Positions 52,622 to 63,227 of a stretch of DNA of 64,000 bases are shown one piece after another (within the stretch, counting starts at the first letter, position 1; the number at the start of each line of letters is the position of its first letter). The DNA comes from Sipunculus nudus (taxonomy: Eukaryota; Annelida; Sipuncula; Golfingiida; Sipunculidae), in contig CM049310.1 in the NCBI GenBank assembly GCA_026874595.1, positions 42,473,558 to 42,537,557 of the forward strand, written 5' to 3'. A model generated the notes under the pieces. That model did no database searches. It was given only the letters and a program-made list of their open reading frames with translations, and was not told the DNA's origin. The position numbers were made by a program, and so were the translations under genes.

Positions 52622-53088
52622 CACGGGCCCTTCTAATGAATGTTGTTACATGAAATCGGGTCGGACTATGCGATACTGGCTGTACGTATGGCTACAGGTA
52701 CGTTGTACGATGTGTTACTCGGTGTACACACACACGCACAAATGTGTATATCGAAAATATATCCCCATACAAATACTGTTTACAGCTCCATTGGGTACCA
52801 GTGACATTCAGACACTGAAAACACACACACACATATTCGAACACACACATACGACACAAGACGAAAGGTAATGAAGACAGACAAATAAAATCAGGTTTGT
52901 TACCATTATACATAAGGTTTATTGTCAAAAGCCGTACATGTCTATGAAGCAGTTATGTGTGTATATATATATATATGAATCATACATACATGTTTTTACA
53001 AATGAAAAAGTGTACAGGTCTAATCATATTACTAGTTGCTAAAACACCAACGTCATCAAAGTTCTCAATCAGAATGCATCTGTATCGT
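52622..53088. other. Intergenic with CA-rich runs
   Basis: ACACAC runs lie near 52725 and 52820, and a (TA)n run near 52965. No gene is seen. Confidence 0.55.
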
Positions 53089-53742
53089 TTACATATAGCA
53101 ATCTATGACATCCTCCAGGGGGCAACGGCACCTGACACATGTTTTATCGTCCTTCGCTATAATATGCCACGCGCATTGGAAACAGCAGACGAAGTGACCG
53201 CATGGAACAAACACCGTCTTCCTTTTATTCTCCATGCACACTATACAACAACTGAGCTCTGACCCGGATTCGTCACGAACGTCCTGTCCTCGTTTTTTAT
53301 TGAGCATGTCCCGTGTGATCTGCCACCGTCCGACACGAGATATGTTCTGCGCTTGGGAGAGATGACCCTTCAGCCGGTGCACGGTATCGTTGATACGCGA
53401 AGCTGCCTCATGATTCAGAGAGGAGAGAAGAACCGTGCGCGCCTCGCACTGACCATGAGAGCCAAGCAAGTTGATAAACGCGAGGAGATGCCGTAGACCC
53501 CGCCTTTTGAGGACGGACAGCAATTCATCGTTCTTCTGTGAATTGGTCGGCCTTGCCTGTATGCTTTCCACATGCTCTTGAAGCAAAATGTTGTTTTGCA
53601 GCAGGGCGACCAGAAGCTTCTCGTTTGGGTCCAGCGTGTTCTGTAAATGGATTGCAGCAGAATTGATCACGTCTGCGACAGGAACCGACGGATGGTTTGA
53701 CATGTAAGCACTTACATCCAATTGACATTCCTTGTCAGTCAT
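53089..53742 (-). CDS. CARD-RING protein, 217 aa
   Basis: Residues about 10-110 form a CARD-like domain shared with the next five genes: the motif order is NNILL, KNDELLSVLKRRGL, LLAFINLLG. Residues about 165-217 form a C3HC4 RING with C-x2-C, PCGH, C-x2-C and C-x2-C, very close to the RING at the end of animal IAPs. A short basic linker (MLNKKRG) separates them. The ORF opens at GTG 53769; the first ATG is 53742. A TATA-like TATAAGAG lies about 90 bases upstream. The protein resembles the CARD-RING end of cIAPs without the BIRs and may ubiquitinate CARD partners. Confidence 0.8.
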   Translation of the reverse strand: MTDKECQLDVSAYMSNHPSVPVADVINSAAIHLQNTLDPNEKLLVALLQNNILLQEHVESIQARPTNSQKNDELLSVLKRRGLRHLLAFINLLGSHGQCEARTVLLSSLNHEAASRINDTVHRLKGHLSQAQNISRVGRWQITRDMLNKKRGQDVRDESGSELSCCIVCMENKRKTVFVPCGHFVCCFQCAWHIIAKDDKTCVRCRCPLEDVIDCYM

Positions 53743-54076
53743 GTTTGTGTTGCAGGCGATCCGGAACACGGTTAGCTCACATCAAATGCGTCGGGTGAAA
53801 TAAGCCAGGAGACGCGCACAGGCGCCTCTTATACGTGCAAGTGAACGGAAGGTAGGTACAATCCTTTTTGATTTTTTTTGGTGCTGCATGCGTAGTCCTA
53901 GGTAACGATTTGTGTTATGGCGTATCACGTGATTCACGCAGGTTTGTGATATAATACTGAGTCACTGTACACACAATAAATATACGTGTTTTCCTTGCGC
54001 ATGATATCGATGGTCGTTATCATGTATAGGCAGATGTAGACACAATCCTACGCCTTTCTTTACCCGTCTGTTTGCA

Positions 54077-54487
54077 CTAACGATGGCTGTAATATGTACG
54101 TGTGCAAAGAGCTCCACTTGACGACATTCTTGCTGCAATTTCACGCGTACATGCTTCAAAATTAAGAGCGCTCACTAGCTTGGAGTGCGCCACATTATTA
54201 TCAAATATTTGCAACAAGTTGATAAATGTTACCAGTCTCTGAACGTCCCAATGCTCGAGTATACACAGCAGCTCCCCGTTCCTCTCGATAGACGTCTCCT
54301 TCGCTTTGATACGATCCGCTTGAACAGAGTCGATTAGGCCTCTGTTGACCATGACGTCATACAGCAACACGTCGACATCAAGAGAGGTAACCAACTGAGG
54401 ACGTATGTCACCGATAATGCTTCCGCCCGTGATCGGGGGTTGTATAGACAAGTAATATTCCATTTTCTCCAAATTTCTGCTGTACAT
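54077..54487 (-). CDS. Single-CARD protein 1, 136 aa
   Basis: The CARD-like domain spans about residues 10-110 (YLSIQPPITGG lead, LDVDVLLYDVM, a GLIDS turn, GELLCILEHW, LVTFINLLQ). A short Cys/Arg end follows. The ORF is open to 54610, but TATAAAT at 54547-54541 lies inside that extension, so I start at ATG 54487, 60 bases after the TATA. It is one of three nearly identical tandem units of about 520 bp that include promoter and 3' end. Confidence 0.78.
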   Translation of the reverse strand: MYSRNLEKMEYYLSIQPPITGGSIIGDIRPQLVTSLDVDVLLYDVMVNRGLIDSVQADRIKAKETSIERNGELLCILEHWDVQRLVTFINLLQIFDNNVAHSKLVSALNFEACTREIAARMSSSGALCTRTYYSHR

Positions 54488-54619
54488 GATGTATCCGTAA
54501 GGAGTTCTGTTCAGTACGGTGGTTGGCAATGAAATGATGCATTTATACAGCAACTGTCTATTTATATGTGTGCCCCTCCCCATATCCACACATCCACATC
54601 CTTGACCCATCTGTTTGCA

Positions 54620-55006
54620 CTAACGATGGCAGCATAATGGACATGTGCAAAAGGCTCTTTTGCGCCTATCTGCTTCCAAATTAAGAGCGTACACTAGTCT
54701 GGAGTGCGCCACCTTATTATCAAATATTTTCAACAAACTGATAAATTTTACCAGTCTCTTCACGTCCCAATGCTCGAGTACACACAGCAGCTCCCCGTTC
54801 CTCTCGATAGACGTCTCCTTCGCTTTGATACGATCCGCTTGAACAGAGTTGATTAGGCCTCTGTTGACCATGACGTCATACAGCAACACGTCGACATAAA
54901 GAGAGGTAACCAACTGAGGACGTATGTCACCGATAATGCTTCCGCCCGTGATCGGGGGTTGTATAGACAAGTAATATTCCATTGGCTTTAAATGTCCGCT
55001 GTACAT
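54620..55006 (-). CDS. Single-CARD protein 2, 128 aa
   Basis: This is nearly identical to the previous copy through its CARD-like domain and diverges in the last 25 residues, where it ends in a Cys-rich FCTCPLCCHR. ATG 55006 lies 61 bases after TATAAAT (55067-55061). High similarity in coding and promoter DNA implies a very recent duplication. Confidence 0.78.
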   Translation of the reverse strand: MYSGHLKPMEYYLSIQPPITGGSIIGDIRPQLVTSLYVDVLLYDVMVNRGLINSVQADRIKAKETSIERNGELLCVLEHWDVKRLVKFISLLKIFDNKVAHSRLVYALNLEADRRKRAFCTCPLCCHR

Positions 55007-55177
55007 GATGTATCCGTAAACGAGTCCTGTTCAGTACGGTGGTTGGCAACGAAATGATGCATTTATACAGCAACTGTCTATTTATATGTGTGCCCCTCCC
55101 CATATCCAGATCCTTGACCCGTCTGTTTGCACTAACTATGGCTGCAATATTGTACGAGTGCCAAGGACTCCATTTTA

Positions 55178-55546
55178 CTAGTTCTTTGATGCAAGGTTGC
55201 GCGTACATGCTTCACAGTTAAGAGCGGCCAGTAGCAGAAAGTGCGCCACCCTATTACCAAACATGTTCAACAAGCTGATAAATATTACCAGTTTCTCAAC
55301 GTCCCAATGCTCGAGTATACACAGCAGCTCCTCGTTCCTCTCGACAGACGTCTCCTTCGCTTTGAGACGACCCGCTTGGTCAGAGTCGATAAGGCTTTTG
55401 TAGAGCATGGTGTCAACCAACAGCACGTGGACATCAAGAGTTGCAACCAACCGGCCACGTAGTGTACCGATAATGCTTTCGCCCGTGATCGGAGGTTGTA
55501 TTGACAAGTAATATTCAGGTGGCTGCATCACATCTTGGAAGTACAT
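55178..55546 (-). CDS. Single-CARD protein 3, 122 aa
   Basis: This is the third, more diverged tandem copy, with the same CARD-like order (ITGESIIG lead, LDVHVLLVDTM, SLIDSDQAG, ELLCILEHW, LVIFISLLN). It lacks a C-terminal extension. ATG 55546 is 61 bases after TATAAAT (55607-55601), preceded by the same CAGTACGGTGGTTGGCAA promoter-proximal block. Confidence 0.77.
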   Translation of the reverse strand: MYFQDVMQPPEYYLSIQPPITGESIIGTLRGRLVATLDVHVLLVDTMLYKSLIDSDQAGRLKAKETSVERNEELLCILEHWDVEKLVIFISLLNMFGNRVAHFLLLAALNCEACTRNLASKN

Positions 55547-55725
55547 GATGTATCCGTAAACGAGTCCTGTTCAGTACGGTGGTTGGCAACGAAATGATGC
55601 ATTTATACAGCAACCGCTTATTTACATGTGTGCCCATAGCCCCCGCATCCTACACTAAAAAAGCATAAAAAACGTTTTTGACAATCTATACTGCAAGATA
55701 CGATGACATGCGCCAACTGGCATTC

Positions 55726-56172
55726 TTATCCTTTTTTCGAACCGCCCGTTTGCACAGACGACGGCTGTAAAATGGTATGTGTACCGATGACGCCAGTCGG
55801 GGAGAAGCTACATCCGTCAGCAAAGCGCTTCCATGCTGCTCGATTCAGACATTTCACGAGCACGACGTGCGGCCCGGACCGGTTGCAGGTTTTGAGCAAC
55901 TCGATAAACGTGACAACTTGTTCAAGCCCCAACTCCATGATGATAAACAGCAGCATCTTGTTCTGATCGATGACGGTATCTTCCCCGGTGATACGTGCGG
56001 CTTCGTCCTGACTTATAAGACCTTTCTGGAGCAGAGTGTCAATCAGCCAAGGATCGACGTCCAGGCTGGTCACCAACGTGCGCCACTGTGGCCGGAGGAT
56101 GCTCGCGCTCGAAATCTCAGGTCTGACAGACAAGTAAAAATTCAATGGCTGCAACGTATCGACCCGGCCCAT
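55726..56172 (-). CDS. Single-CARD protein 4, 148 aa
   Basis: The CARD-like domain spans about residues 10-110 (YLSVRPEIS lead, LDVDPWLIDTLL, GLISQDEAARI, KMLLFIIMELGL, VVTFIELLKTC), followed by about 35 residues with a Gly/Lys-rich end. By alignment the start is ATG 56172; the ORF extends upstream without support. The promoter block CAGTACGG-GGT-GGC-A is kept, but its TATA position reads TATCCAT, so expression may be weaker or differently timed. Confidence 0.75.
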   Translation of the reverse strand: MGRVDTLQPLNFYLSVRPEISSASILRPQWRTLVTSLDVDPWLIDTLLQKGLISQDEAARITGEDTVIDQNKMLLFIIMELGLEQVVTFIELLKTCNRSGPHVVLVKCLNRAAWKRFADGCSFSPTGVIGTHTILQPSSVQTGGSKKG

Positions 56173-56799
56173 GGTGTATCGGTTAAACACTCCCGTGCAG
56201 TACGGCGGTCGGCGATGAAATGACGGATGGATACAGTGACCGGTACTTTTGTAACCACGCCACAAGCAATGACATATAAAAGGACATATAAAATGAAACA
56301 GAACGGGATTCGACACACACGTTTGAAGTACCAAATCATTACCCCCATGGAGTTACGCCACATGATAGTCGGGAGGTCGGAGGCTGATTGCATCACACAG
56401 AACAGAACATCATACAGAACGCAGTACGAATATACAAACATCACAACGACACACTGACACACACGCACCTAACCGGGAGAGCGTTCAGAACAGGTTCCCC
56501 ACATCCGTCATACAGTACACGTTGTACAGAAGAACACGTTTAAATATATACACTACATTTTATTCATTTGTTATTCATTTATACAATACCAAAGGTGCGA
56601 TTACGAAACACAAATGCGCAAAGTAAGATATATACACAAGTTTGAATCATCAATAAAGAACGTGTCAACGTATGTATGTTATAGAGAGTATCAATACAAA
56701 ATCAGTTCACTTATCGTATATACAGGCACTTACGCGTTTCACTGTGTGAGCTGGGGCAGGGGAAGCAAAAAGAGTTCCTTATGGTACGTCCTGTTAGGT

Positions 56800-57963
56800 T
56801 CACATGAAACAGGGTTTGATATCTTCTACCCGGTTTCTGCATGTTATACATGTCATATCCTCGTTCTCGCTGCACCTCAACGCACATGTGAAACAGCACC
56901 TTATGTGACCGCAGGGCAGAAATATCGTCTTCCGTTTGTTGTCCATACACACTACACAGACTTGTTCATTGGGATCATCTGGAGTCACCGGTACGTCGTT
57001 TTTCTTTTTCGCACATAGCATGTCGCGCATGCGCCGCCACCGTTGACCAGAAGAAACCTGCCCATCCGCCCCGCTTAACGTTCCATTGAAAGGCTCGGCC
57101 TCGTGACGGGTCGGTTGCTCGACCGTGTTCGTTGTTAGCGATCGTCCGACACGGCCAGCCTGCTGCGGGAAAGCGTGTGCGTTCAATGATTTCACCAGGA
57201 TATCTCGCGGAACGGGCTGATCATACACCTTCAGCAACCCAATAAACCTGACGAAGTTAGGGAGACCCCGCTGAGCGAGGATGTCTAACAAGGCTGTGCT
57301 TTTCGCACAGCTGTGACGCTGGCGGAGTATGGTTTCGGCATTGAACCTGCTGATGATGCCTTCCTCGACCATCGCCTCCTGCAGCAGCGGGTCAACGTCC
57401 AGGCAATTAGCCAGCGCAACCCGGTCTGAATTGATAACACTGCGTATCGAAATAGCGGGACTGACAGACATGTAAACGTCGAGTGGATGCAACCAATCTG
57501 GCTGACGCGAAGAAACATGTCCACCCGCGCTGCCGCATTTTACAGTGTGGGGGTCGGCCTGACTGCTTGACGGTCTCCCGGCTGTGTTCCCAGTAAGCGT
57601 ACCTCCGCCAGGGACACCCTGCTTCCCGAAAGCGCATGCGTTGAGTGATTCCACCAGGATATCCCGGGGCACGGGTTGATCATACTCCTCCAGCAAACCG
57701 ATAAACCCGATGAAGTTTCGAAGACCGCGCTTCAGGAGGATGGCTATCAACTCGCTGGCTTTCCCACTCATAACAGGGCTGTTGTCTACAAGTTCAGCTT
57801 GGCCCTTGCATATGATGCCTTCCTGGACCATGGCGTTCTGTAGCACAGTGTTGACGTCCAAGTACATCAACAGCTTGATACGGTTTCCTTTGATCACATT
57901 TGATATATTTATAGCGGGACGGACAGACAAGTAAACATCGACTGGATGTAGTGTACGTGACAT
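56800..57963 (-). CDS. CARD-CARD-RING protein, 387 aa
   Basis: There are two CARD-like copies (about residues 5-110 and 155-260), each with a YLSV or YMSV lead, an LDV helix, an EGII turn, a LLKRGL or LAQRGL helix, an NFIGFIGLLEEYDQP or NFVRFIGLLKVYDQP helix and a DILVESLN or DILVKSLN end. A linker follows, then a C-terminal RING (about 335-387) with C-x2-C, PCGH, C-x2-C and C-x2-C. It is a larger version of the CARD-RING gene at 53089. The ORF opens at GTG 57996; the first ATG is 57963. Doubling of the CARD could increase avidity for filament-forming partners. The ligase role is inferred from the RING. Confidence 0.82.
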   Translation of the reverse strand: MSRTLHPVDVYLSVRPAINISNVIKGNRIKLLMYLDVNTVLQNAMVQEGIICKGQAELVDNSPVMSGKASELIAILLKRGLRNFIGFIGLLEEYDQPVPRDILVESLNACAFGKQGVPGGGTLTGNTAGRPSSSQADPHTVKCGSAGGHVSSRQPDWLHPLDVYMSVSPAISIRSVINSDRVALANCLDVDPLLQEAMVEEGIISRFNAETILRQRHSCAKSTALLDILAQRGLPNFVRFIGLLKVYDQPVPRDILVKSLNAHAFPQQAGRVGRSLTTNTVEQPTRHEAEPFNGTLSGADGQVSSGQRWRRMRDMLCAKKKNDVPVTPDDPNEQVCVVCMDNKRKTIFLPCGHIRCCFTCALRCSENEDMTCITCRNRVEDIKPCFM

Positions 57964-58263
57964 CTCAACACTTTCACATTTGGGTAGAGCTAACACCGAA
58001 CAGAACTGCTGCTGGTACTGGTCTGCTGTAAGCCCACAAAGTTCTGCTTTATGTAGCTGCCAGACAAGTCATCTGATCTTCAGGAGTTCACTGTGGGCAT
58101 GTCGAATATATGTATATATACATGGGAGGGGCGTGTTTCAGACGTAGGTCCATCACTCACGGAATTGACGTTCAAATGATGTCCTTGAACAAACACGTGC
58201 ATCCCTATTATCGTATTGCGTAAAAAGCAGGCCACATAATAGCTTGTTTTAGACTGTCTGATC

Positions 58264-58395
58264 ATCCATTTACGTTTGGTACGTTTAGTAAACCAGTATT
58301 AATCATGACCATATGTACAGAAAAAACAACCAAGACAAAAATGACAAACTTATCGCTGATACATAACAGCTACGATGTTAACCTCACGTGCCACC
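58264..58395. repeat. About 130-bp direct repeat, copy 1
   Basis: CCATTTACGTTTGGTACG and downstream GCTGATACATAA words recur at 58990-59110. Confidence 0.75.
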
Positions 58396-58408
58396 TGAAC
58401 TCCAGTCT

Positions 58409-58756
58409 TTACTCCGTCTGTGCCGCATCATTGCCTCTAGACACCGGTTCAGTCGACAGATACGTTTCCTCAGTGGACTCACTGGTTGCGTCGCACTCAC
58501 TGCAATCGAGACATCTGAAACATGTTTCACAGTACGGCCGATTTTTCAGGTAGAGGCCGTGTCTCATATCTGCAGGTAAACGCCGGTATAAATCCTTCAT
58601 TGAATCATTCAGATATTTTAGTTCATCATACACATCCTTGCACCGAGTCGGGTCAAACATAAAACCCCAACATCCGTACAGCATCATGTCCACCGTGTTG
58701 AAAAGTTCAATGAATTCCGCACGGTAAGATATTTCCGACCCGTTCGAGGTGGCCAT
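58409..58756 (-). CDS. Cys-rich small protein, 115 aa
   Basis: The N-terminal 70 residues are helical. Residues about 75-86 contain a run of five Cys at regular three-residue spacing (CETCFRCLDCSEC), a probable metal site. The C-terminus is acidic and Ser/Thr-rich. ATG 58756 lies about 55 bases after an ATATATCG box. No family is recognised. Confidence 0.6.
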   Translation of the reverse strand: MATSNGSEISYRAEFIELFNTVDMMLYGCWGFMFDPTRCKDVYDELKYLNDSMKDLYRRLPADMRHGLYLKNRPYCETCFRCLDCSECDATSESTEETYLSTEPVSRGNDAAQTE

Positions 58757-58983
58757 TACTCTTTATTCTTCTCTTCTGTCTTGGGATACTGGTCCAGTTT
58801 AAAGGAACGATATATATGGGGCACCGATGGGGATGGGGCACCGATGTAAAGAAGGACTGTTCTACAGCGGCTTGACCACCTCAAGTGCGCGCGTGTCTGA
58901 CGAACGAAACTGTGTCATTGAAACGTGACTTGTATCACTGAAATTGTAAAGCGCAATTAAAGGTCATATAAAACAGCATGTTT

Positions 58984-59110
58984 ACACTGACGACCCATTT
59001 ACGTTTGGTACGTCTGGTAAACAAGTATGATTCATAACCACATTATTACAGCAAAATATAGACGGCCTTGACGCTGGTGCTTAGCTGATACATAAAAACC
59101 AGGATGTTAT
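58984..59110. repeat. About 130-bp direct repeat, copy 2
   Basis: This matches 58264-58395, again followed by gene-proximal sequence. It suggests that a promoter-distal block was duplicated together with flanking DNA. Confidence 0.75.
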
Positions 59111-59560
59111 CGCGTTCATGCTGCTGTGACTAACCGCTCAGGACATTGACCGAATGCTTGCGGTCTGGTTTTTCCGATGTTTGCGCAGTTGTTTTGACAC
59201 ATTTGTCCTTGAGTCACAGTCTGGGCGACATGTCTTATCTCCTGTAAAAAGTTGTTTGCGCAGACGTACATTGACACGGTATGACGTGATTTCTCTAGAA
59301 AAGGAAGTGAAAACAAAACTTGCACCGGGTGCACTGCTGATTCGTACATCTGATTCGTGGAAACTATATATAAAAAATTGTTATTCCCATGTTTTGGCCG
59401 TGACTCATTTACCGACAGGACGTTGAACCGGATGTTTTCGTGTGGGTTTTCCATAGCTTTTAACGATTTTGTTTTGACACGTTTGTCCTTGAGTGAAAGT
59501 ATCGCGGTTATCAGATATATGTAAAAAGTTGTTTTGTTCATGTTGGAATTTCCACAGTAT
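59106..59560 (+). promoter_or_regulatory. Duplicated upstream region of the 794-aa gene
   Basis: Two copies of an approximately 290-bp unit share GTGACT, CAGGAC-TTGA-CG-ATG, GTTTTGACAC-TTTGTCCTTGAGT and TGTAAAAAGTTGTTT (near 59106-59265 and 59398-59535). They end just before the TATA box and may be a duplicated enhancer. Confidence 0.65.
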
Positions 59561-59583
59561 TACGTAATGTCTGGGTTACTGGC

Positions 59584-59591
59584 TATAAAAG
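59584..59591 (+). promoter_or_regulatory. TATA box of the 794-aa gene
   Basis: TATAAAAG is expected to initiate near 59612, giving a leader of about 90 nt before ATG 59700. Confidence 0.8.
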
Positions 59592-59699
59592 CTCAGCAGT
59601 ACCAAACATTCAGCAGAACCTGCCACGCACTGCTACCAGCCGGTTGAAACTGCTGCTGCTGTTGCTATTCTCTACATTACAAAAGCAGTCTTCAGCGAC

Positions 59700-62084
59700 A
59701 TGGGCTCTCGTTCGAAAACGGCAGATATGTCCGCTCGTTCAACGAAGAGAAACTCGCAACCATTGGCGAACTACAGTGGTGGTGATGTGTTCGCGCCGCT
59801 TCTATCAGGCGTAGAATGCAAAGAGAAAAGCCGGATCTCTACAATGACGGCGCCTCTGATGAACGACAACATACTCACCGTGCGCAGCATTGGACTGACG
59901 GTGAGGAAATGTTCCGACAAGGGTCATCCGGTGAACAGGCGTATCACGCCCGAGTTATTCGACGACTGTTGCGATCTGGCCTGGCTGCGCACGCTCATCT
60001 ATTACGGGGAGCTGTTGGGGGCGAGCCTGGACGACTGGAGCCGGTTGTACATGTTCTTCATATGCGACCTCGCCCTGTGTCAATCGGACAAGTCCCTGCC
60101 CGCGTTTCCATGCTTTATGAAGAACACGGCGGACATGTTCCTGCGTTTCCGATACAATCACTTCCCCTACCTGATGACCGACAACGAGGAGCTGTTTCCG
60201 GATTTCCACCGATCCCAATCCATCTCAAAGCTCTTCGGTTTGGAGTATTTCGTCACGGTGCTCACCACAGAGGAACGGCACCTTTCTCTGGCTGAAAATT
60301 TCCGCCGGACATTGCGTGGAGATGATCACATTTTGAGCGAGGCCGACGCAGACGAAAGCAAGCTTCTGTGCAATGCGATCGGCGAAGCCATCCGCTGCGT
60401 GACAGACAGACTCATCAACAGGGAGCAAAAGGGCAACGATTTGATCCCGCTGCAAGAGGACATCAACCGCGTGGCAAAGGAACTGTGCCGCTCAACAGTT
60501 TTCGCACACGAGCAGGCCTTGCATGACCTGTATGTGCGTGTACATTCTTGCCTCAAGAAAATGGAGAAAGCAGCCAAAAGCCCTCCCACATACGGCCTGT
60601 ACACCGGTAAATCGCGCGAACGGTGTGTCCTGAAAAGCTCGAAGAAAGGGGCGATACCGTTTACGCTGGTGCCGTATGGCCTGCAAGACGATGCGGGTAC
60701 GTTTGATCAGGGAGCAACAACAGCCAGTGTCACGGATGATACCGCCGACCCCGTTTCCTCTGAACCGTCTGCAGCTGTCGATGCCGCCACCCTGAACGTA
60801 CAAGCTGAACAGTGGGTGAAAGAAAATGCCGGTCATACGACAGTTGACGTCCAGGATCAACAGGGGAGTCCCGACGGTGCGACAACAGGAAGAACTCACG
60901 CCGAGCTCGGGAAGCTGAAACGCGGTCCGTGTCACGCTGCTGACGGTCAACCAAGGTTCAGCGCCCCGAGGAAGCGCATACGCATCGATGATACGCCATT
61001 TTCACCCATAGGCGGCGGCGACTGCGCAACGCTGTACCCTCCTATTGACAGCTCGCCACAATCGCCCGGCACAGACGCTGACAGGCCGACCGCACACGGG
61101 GCGACGAATGGCTCAAACCTGATCCTGAATTACGAAGGGAATGCGACACACTCCACGTCACAGGAGGAGGAAACGACCCTCAAAGCGCCTACGGTAAACG
61201 GGCGCCGACCCGCCATACCAGACCCCTACGAAATATCTCTTAATACACCCGCAATGCCGGCCTTGTTGAACATAGATACACAAGACCTGGTATTGCCAGA
61301 CGAGGTGCGTGACGAAGACGAGGATGGAAGTGTCCGTTTGCACCTCAATCAATCGGGCCCGGCGCAAGAGGGAGATGCGGGTAACGCTTTGGAGAATGAG
61401 GTGTCTATCGCCCGCTCAGCAACAAGTCAACGAGACAAAAGCGCGCCACCGTCTGCAGTGGTTGGTGAGCATGAAAGTCCTTATTCTGATATATCAGACG
61501 ACGAAATGGACAATACCGGGTTAACTGTGGGGGGGACACAACAACATATGGGTACACATTACGATCACATGCACAATGCAGGGACGGACTTGGGACACAG
61601 CACTCATTCACCCTTCACCGGACAATTCATGCCGTCTCCCGGCGTGGTCAAAGCCAATGCGCCCGTTTACGCCTGTGCAGGGCAACGGCCGATTGCTGGC
61701 GTCACAGTCAATGCGCACTTGTATGACGGGACGGGACTGCAGCAGCAAGGTACGTCCGTTGCAAGCGACCCAAACCCGATGAACATTCTGTACACCGTCG
61801 CCCAGCAACTGTCAACATGTGACGTGAATACACAGAATTATATATACACTCCAGCTGCACCTATCGTCGCAACGCCAAACAATGCAACTGCGCATAACTA
61901 CGCCTCAAACACGGCCGCCATGGATACGCAGGAACTTTGGAATGTGACGAACACGATGACGGACAAGCTGCACAGGGCCATCAGCAGCTTTCAACAGTCG
62001 ATGGCCATGCTGGAAGACGTCAAACAGAACTTTCAACAGTTGCAGCAACAAGTACTCCTAGTTTTCCCACGGGGATCAGCATAA
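59700..62084 (+). CDS. Large protein with folded N-terminus, disordered middle and terminal coiled coil, 794 aa
   Basis: Residues about 55-310 form a helical, Cys-containing domain of unknown family. Residues about 335-735 are Ser/Thr/Pro/Asp-rich and disordered, with an arginine-rich patch near 420-428 (PRKRIRI) that could be a nuclear signal. Residues about 745-790 form a Gln-rich coiled coil. ATG 59700 is the first in the ORF and lies 110 bases after a strong TATA box behind a duplicated upstream region. Size, layout and strong promoter would suit a transcriptional regulator or tegument-like protein. That is inference; no catalytic motif is seen. Confidence 0.85.
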   Translation: MGSRSKTADMSARSTKRNSQPLANYSGGDVFAPLLSGVECKEKSRISTMTAPLMNDNILTVRSIGLTVRKCSDKGHPVNRRITPELFDDCCDLAWLRTLIYYGELLGASLDDWSRLYMFFICDLALCQSDKSLPAFPCFMKNTADMFLRFRYNHFPYLMTDNEELFPDFHRSQSISKLFGLEYFVTVLTTEERHLSLAENFRRTLRGDDHILSEADADESKLLCNAIGEAIRCVTDRLINREQKGNDLIPLQEDINRVAKELCRSTVFAHEQALHDLYVRVHSCLKKMEKAAKSPPTYGLYTGKSRERCVLKSSKKGAIPFTLVPYGLQDDAGTFDQGATTASVTDDTADPVSSEPSAAVDAATLNVQAEQWVKENAGHTTVDVQDQQGSPDGATTGRTHAELGKLKRGPCHAADGQPRFSAPRKRIRIDDTPFSPIGGGDCATLYPPIDSSPQSPGTDADRPTAHGATNGSNLILNYEGNATHSTSQEEETTLKAPTVNGRRPAIPDPYEISLNTPAMPALLNIDTQDLVLPDEVRDEDEDGSVRLHLNQSGPAQEGDAGNALENEVSIARSATSQRDKSAPPSAVVGEHESPYSDISDDEMDNTGLTVGGTQQHMGTHYDHMHNAGTDLGHSTHSPFTGQFMPSPGVVKANAPVYACAGQRPIAGVTVNAHLYDGTGLQQQGTSVASDPNPMNILYTVAQQLSTCDVNTQNYIYTPAAPIVATPNNATAHNYASNTAAMDTQELWNVTNTMTDKLHRAISSFQQSMAMLEDVKQNFQQLQQQVLLVFPRGSA

Positions 62085-62235
62085 ACTGATACTTTCCACG
62101 TAAAACGTAATGTGGTTCTGTGTCATTGTGACAAAGCGAGCCAACACGAAACTCAAAATGCTTGACTGTTTATTGTGTATGGAGATGTAAATATATGCTA
62201 AAGGTTATGTTTAGAGTTGATTACTGTTGATCATG

Positions 62236-62385
62236 TGAAATGTCAAAATGAAATGTCAAAATGAAATGTCAAAATGAAATGTCAAAATGAAATGTTAAAT
62301 GAAATGTCAAAATGGAATGTCAAAATGAAATGTTAAATGAAATGTCAAAATGGAATGTCAAAATGAAATGTTAACATGATATGTC
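62236..62385. repeat. 13-bp tandem repeat AAATGTCAAAATG
   Basis: About eleven imperfect units, with a smaller block at 62510-62560. Both blocks are followed by the same GTTTCAAAACAGCGAT sequence, so a unit of roughly 170-190 bp was itself duplicated (62377-62470 and 62550-62650). Confidence 0.9.
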
Positions 62386-62825
62386 TAACTGTGTATGTTT
62401 CAAAACAGCGATCACGGATGATATATATATTATTATACGGCTTAACAATATATGCTTGTCTCATACGTCACCCGACGTTATGCTAAAAGATGATTACTGT
62501 TGATAATGTCAAATGTAAATGAAATGTCAAAATGAAATGTCAAAATGAAATGTTAACATGAAATGTCTAACTGTGAATGTTTCAAAACAGCGATAACGGA
62601 TGATATATATATTATTATACGGCTTAACAATAGATACTAGTCTCAAACGTACGGCTTGTTGTTTTCTGAAAGGACATTGTATGACAGCGTCTGTATGGTA
62701 TGTGATATAACGTAAAAAACCACTATTGATCAGAGTTTGGGATTGTGGATACTTAATACATAATATTAAATAAATATGGCTTTATATTTTCGGTACGCCC
62801 ATTTTACATGCCATCATTAAAAATG

Positions 62826-62826
62826 T

Positions 62827-62869
<43 letters not shown>
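62826..62869. repeat. (TA)n microsatellite
   Basis: About 22 TA units. Confidence 0.95.
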
Positions 62870-62875
<6 letters not shown>

Positions 62876-63227
62876 TGATAGACTCCATGCTATCGAAACA
62901 TATTTCACGATCCACCAAGATGCCAGCATTCAGTCATTCTAAGTCTGACTCAGATATTAAATCTGTTACACATATCTCCTCTGTGGACATGGTTAAAATA
63001 GTTCCGGTAACATACGATAGGGGGCGCTGCCTCATACAGCACTGGTCAACACAACAAAATAGCCCTTTGCCGGACAACGGTCTACATGACATTTACGAAA
63101 TACCTGCTAAAATTTTAGGAAAAATATGCCTCAAACATTCCACGAGTAACACACACACCAAAGATTAAATGTGTCCACAACCCTACTATATAAGCAGGCC
63201 GGCTCTATAATACTATCAGTTGAGAGC

